This document shows, piece after piece, positions 61,701 through 64,000 of a stretch of 64,000 nt of DNA. Location of the stretch: NCBI RefSeq assembly GCF_009177065.1, contig NZ_WEZF01000006.1:245674-309673 (forward strand), written 5' to 3'. Every line of letters starts with the position of its first letter. Positions within the stretch are counted from its first letter, which is position 1. The position numbers were made by a program, and so were the translations under genes. Under the pieces are notes generated by a model. The model had not been told where the DNA came from. It was given only the letters and a program-made list of their open reading frames with translations, and did not search any database. Source of the stretch: Tautonia marina (GTDB taxonomy: Bacteria > Planctomycetota > Planctomycetia > Isosphaerales > Isosphaeraceae).

Positions 61701-62799
61701 GATCCTTTTCCAGGGCCTTCATCACGATCCAGTCCAGCTCGCCGCGCACCGCCTGGCACCGCCGACGGAGTTCGGTCTGGCGGACGGCCGGGGCCGTCGG
61801 GGAGGTGGTGGCACCCTGCGTGCTCAGCCGCGTGCTGGGCGTCGGAGGCTCGTGCTCGCGGATGATCCGGCGAAGGTCGACAAGCGGCGCCGTACGCAGC
61901 GTCTCGCGGTCGAACGGGGTGGTCCCGGTCAGCAGCTCGTAGAGCAGCACGCCGAGGCTGTAGACGTCGCTGCGCGTGTCGACGTCCACCCCCGAGAGCT
62001 CCGCCTGCTCGGGGCTCATGTACAGCGGCGTGCCCACGAACTCGTGGAAGCCGGTGAAGAGGGTCCGGTCGGTCAGCGTCTCGCCGGTCGCCTTGGCGAT
62101 GCCGAAGTCGATGACCTTGGGCAGCGCGACGCCGTCGACCACGGTGACGAGGATGTTCGACGGCTTCAGGTCGCGGTGGATCACCCCCTTCAGGTGCGCG
62201 TGCTGCACCGCCCGGCAAACCTGAATGAACAGCTCCAGCCGGTCGTCCAGCGACAGCCGGTGCCGCTCGCAATAGTCGGTGATCGGGAGCCCCTTGACCA
62301 GTTCCATCACGAAGTAGGGCCGCCCCGACTCGGTGGTCCCCGCGTCATGGACCCTGGCGATGTTGGGATGGTCCATCAGGGCCAGGGCCTGGCGCTCGGC
62401 CTCGAAGCGCGCGACCACCTGCTTGCTGTCCATCCCCGGCTTGATCACCTTCAGGGCGACCCGTCGCCGGACGGGCTCGCGCTGCTCGGCCATGAAGACG
62501 GTGCCCATGCCACCCTCGCCGATGGCCTCGAGCAGCGTGTAGTGGCCGATCCTGGAGCCCGGGGCCTCGCACAAGGTCCGGTCGCCCGACGGCCCGTAGT
62601 CAGTCGGGTCCAGTGCGGGCACCTCGAGGAAGTCATCACCCTCGATGTGAGCACCAAGCAGTCCCTCGACGCGATCCCGCAGCGCCCGGTCGGCTCCGCA
62701 GACGCGGTCTAGATAGGCTGCACGCTCCTCCGCCGAGGTCAGCTCGAGGGCCTCGCTGAAGATCTCCAACAGCCTCGGAGCCGGTCCGGGGGCGTGCAT
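58705..62799 (-). CDS. Serine/threonine protein kinase with TPR array and CBM9-like C-terminus
   Basis: A 1364-residue protein. The ATG at 62799 has GGAGG exactly 6 nt upstream. Residues about 85-360 form a Pkn-type kinase: GEGGMGTVFMAEQ, RRVALKVIKPG, VIHRDLKPSNILV, and KVIDFGIAKAT, all catalytic residues kept. One TM span follows (TVLVAALLLTVGAIGSAIAA). Then comes a long TPR array (EAEAHMTRAVALRREF and similar). The last about 190 residues are a CBM9-like or DUF1083-like beta-sandwich (YSDRSLFLGVRVFDSALDID, FNDSVEVYLDGD). It probably binds a ligand outside the cell and signals inward. It is preceded by an ECF sigma gene 91 bp away. Confidence 0.92.
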   Translation of the reverse strand: MHAPGPAPRLLEIFSEALELTSAEERAAYLDRVCGADRALRDRVEGLLGAHIEGDDFLEVPALDPTDYGPSGDRTLCEAPGSRIGHYTLLEAIGEGGMGTVFMAEQREPVRRRVALKVIKPGMDSKQVVARFEAERQALALMDHPNIARVHDAGTTESGRPYFVMELVKGLPITDYCERHRLSLDDRLELFIQVCRAVQHAHLKGVIHRDLKPSNILVTVVDGVALPKVIDFGIAKATGETLTDRTLFTGFHEFVGTPLYMSPEQAELSGVDVDTRSDVYSLGVLLYELLTGTTPFDRETLRTAPLVDLRRIIREHEPPTPSTRLSTQGATTSPTAPAVRQTELRRRCQAVRGELDWIVMKALEKDRRRRYESAGALADDVRRHLDGEAVEACPPSALYQFGKFAHRHRAALATVLVAALLLTVGAIGSAIAAYHFNRLASSETRARLAAVEAGRRADRDAAEAELARSLADHRATEAQAVVDFLVIEMLASAAPEQNQGEEVTVADVLERAADRVGEQFADQPLIEASIRHTLGVTYASLGRYAEAEAHMTRAVALRREFLGVEHASTISSSFYLAWIYKVTGRIATAVGSCEELLALSRRILGDEDEVTLYGMDVLADLYFVLRRFDRMKDLHAEALEIKQRTLGPEDPSTLVSMESLAKALAWLGNHQEAMPLFETVIAAYRRTRPNHPHMETALEDLGDSLARQGRGEEAAAVYGEAVSLALRLLGYEPEPSRRIVDKYLGICLDDEARREFLGEQVARARHEAGPGSPECLHWTGMLARHHLGRGELDEAQAFFEQLLPGLRSRYGPGDRDTVATLDALASIARLRGDAACHRQLLGEAFEAEQAIGPGRPETVRAADRLARVMAEDGEEDEAIGLLDRVEADCEATLGLADPTTLEAIRRLVSFLDHHDRADEALALAESTRGRVLAEPGPDPRRGLEWTAFLARMRRDRGDLEGALALTRRLVDDRRRTLGPDDPETFYATLDIAELLGELDRQPEREALLESLVEASMNMYTPGDWRVQVATLEFLTHCIGQGKVEEARAFVDERLGPPGPEARRSWNDLASLLHLHGHWEPAVEILDEVFADAADREESASASWPGPSEQQLIRASILRRRFGQSPGPGGTSRPPAVPLTIEAPYRAESPVADGMIRPGEYGPAVEWTVETNANPGRMVRWLDASPRTRDDLSASVMAAYSDRSLFLGVRVFDSALDIDPTSDWPHFNDSVEVYLDGDRAANDLIWNAPAFGTREGFRIASDPAGNRLTTSRLLTNDDWNCRAVLTGDGYVIEFEIPLEMIDTRDGPGFEPAGPGAFLLMNLAINDNDQPVDANQSQAVLWADDPSVSPYTGGEDTWPVGLHLMP

Positions 62800-62890
62800 C
62801 GTCGACCTCCTCGCCATGGGATTCTGCCCATCAGTGCCCCGTCTGCGCCCGAAATGGGACAAGGCATCCAGGGATTATTCTCCCGGGTCA

Positions 62891-63460
62891 TCAACCAGTC
62901 GGTCCCTCGGCCTCGCCCAGGGCACGTCGCAGCCAGGCGCGAGCAAATGCCCAGTATCGGTTGGCTGTCCGACGCGTCACGCCGAGGGCGGCGGCCGCCT
63001 CCTCCTGGGTCAGTCCGGCGAAGAAGCGGAGCTTGACCAGCTCGGCGCAGTCGGGCTCCTCGCGGGCGAGCCCCTCGAGGGCCTCATCAAGGGCGAGGAT
63101 GTCCAGGATCTTGGTCTCATCGGCGACCAGGGACTCTTCAAACTCGATCCGATCCCGATCTCCCCCTCGCTTCAACCGCTGCTTGTCCCGGGCACGGTTG
63201 ACCAAAACACGGCGCATGGCCTCGGCCGCGGCGGCGAAGAAGTGGCCGCGGCTGTTCCAGCCGGAGTCTTGGTCGCCGACGAGGCGCACATAGGCCTCGT
63301 GGACGAGGGCCGTGGCCTGGAGGGTCTGGCCGGGCCGCTCCCGGGCCAGACGCTGGACCGCGAGTCGACGCAACTCGTCATAGACGAGCGGCAGGAGTTG
63401 CTCGGCCGCCTTCGGATCACCCGAATCGATCGCCGAAAGGACACGCGTCACATCGTTCAT
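62891..63460 (-). CDS. ECF-subfamily RNA polymerase sigma factor
   Basis: A 189-residue sigma factor of the planctomycete ECF type. Region 2 is visible in LPLVYDELRRLAVQRLARER and ATALVHEAYVRLV, and region 4 HTH in FFAGLTQEEAAAALGVTRRT. There is no anti-sigma gene; instead a Ser/Thr kinase with a TM span follows on the same strand, as is common in planctomycetes (ECF-kinase pairs), where the kinase may control the sigma factor. It would direct expression of unknown targets, perhaps the nearby copper monooxygenase genes; that is inference. Confidence 0.92.
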   Translation of the reverse strand: MNDVTRVLSAIDSGDPKAAEQLLPLVYDELRRLAVQRLARERPGQTLQATALVHEAYVRLVGDQDSGWNSRGHFFAAAAEAMRRVLVNRARDKQRLKRGGDRDRIEFEESLVADETKILDILALDEALEGLAREEPDCAELVKLRFFAGLTQEEAAAALGVTRRTANRYWAFARAWLRRALGEAEGPTG

Positions 63461-64000
63461 GGTCCGTGGCCTCCAGGACCGGCCCCGGCGGCCAAGGCAT
63501 TCCCTTCAGATCAGATGGGGCTCATCCCTGCCGACGACCGCGCCGCCATGGAGCAGGTCTGGTCTCCAATTTAACCCGGTTTCCTATCGAGGACGACGCT
63601 CACGTCGAAACAAACCGAGCTCTCGATCTCCATTCGCGTTCCGTCCCAAGGTGCAGCCAATCTCTGCTGAGAGTTCGATCTTACGTGCCACTGGCTCCAA
63701 TAACCCGGGAAAACGGTCCGTCCACGTCACTGCGATGAGATTTGCAAACGCTGGAACGCGAGAGGAATGCGTCTTCCGGAACCGATCGCGCGGCAATAAC
63801 CGCCCCTCGAGTTGGAATCCGGCCTGTCTTCTGCCCTCAACGAGAGGCGATCGCCGTGCCCTCACGGCGGCCCCCAAGTGGTCCGAACCCGGGGGCACAG
63901 CTCACCGAACTCGACCTTCGATTGCTGCCGGTCGACTCCCCCTCGTGGATGCCTGAGCCTGAAAAATGCCGACGCATTCTCGTGATCAGCCAGTATTGTG
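63461..64000. other. Right end of the window, no gene recognised
   Basis: About 540 bp upstream of the ECF sigma gene. Open frames exist on both strands but they have no ribosome binding site and no recognisable sequence. The promoter of the sigma-kinase unit should be here. Confidence 0.4.

Noticed and set aside
60721..62712. 663-codon open frame on the plus strand
   Set aside because: Antisense to the kinase, whose catalytic motifs are on the minus strand.
63459..63956. Possible 165-codon gene at the right end
   Set aside because: No binding site, no known domain, and it lies in the likely promoter of the sigma factor gene.
1..64000. CRISPR array or prophage
   Set aside because: No regularly spaced repeats, cas genes or phage structural genes were seen.

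Overview
The window reads as chromosomal DNA of a high-GC planctomycete, most likely of the Isosphaeraceae type. The evidence is the mix of families: two DUF1501 proteins, a DUF1549/DUF1553 protein with c-type heme motifs, an ECF sigma factor next to a large TPR serine/threonine kinase, many secreted or lipoprotein genes of unknown function, LpxB for lipid A, and genes that mostly stand alone on both strands with GGAGG-type ribosome binding sites. The assignment is by protein recognition only; no database search was possible.

Layout. 1-2.5 kb: 5' part of uvrB, a ComEA-like helix-hairpin-helix protein and a lipoprotein. 2.6-7.4 kb: a PIG-L deacetylase and two proteins of unknown function. 7.6-14.7 kb: a 48-residue basic protein, then an Fe-S assembly locus on the minus strand (sufR, sufC, sufB, sufD, rhodanese, sufE, sufT-like) with a candidate SufR operator upstream. 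15-20.7 kb: a repressor-like protein with a dead S24 domain, a degenerate sigma-54 activator, lpxB and a second sigma-54 activator-like regulator. 20.8-37.2 kb: housekeeping and accessory metabolism (YifB/ComM, esterase, DUF4432, TraR/DksA protein, HtrA, trpD, GNAT, rhomboid, STAS, DapA-like, metallopeptidase, cysteine synthase-like, mobA). 37.6-46.1 kb: an LEA-like lipoprotein, a DUF1501 protein, a DUF5009-type membrane protein and a minus-strand NHL / DUF1501 / DUF1549 group.

46.6-64 kb looks accessory. tadA and tRNA-Ser(CGA) are followed by an SBD-HNH type, probably phosphorothioate-dependent restriction nuclease, a dndD remnant truncated at both ends, and a complete IS4-family element whose two outer flanks belong to unrelated genes. 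Beyond it lie a truncated-end acyltransferase, a secreted protein of unknown function, two paralogous redoxin / cytochrome c / copper monooxygenase fusions flanking a small secreted protein, and an ECF sigma factor with a kinase that carries a CBM9-like C-terminus. By eye this part is richer in G+C at third codon positions than the left part.

The most interesting items are: the nuclease next to a broken phosphorothioation gene; the IS-linked rearrangement; the pair of three-domain copper/heme/redoxin proteins near the kinase-sigma pair; the regulators that have lost catalytic residues; and the suf locus with a rhodanese but no cysteine desulfurase. No CRISPR array, rRNA operon or prophage is visible.
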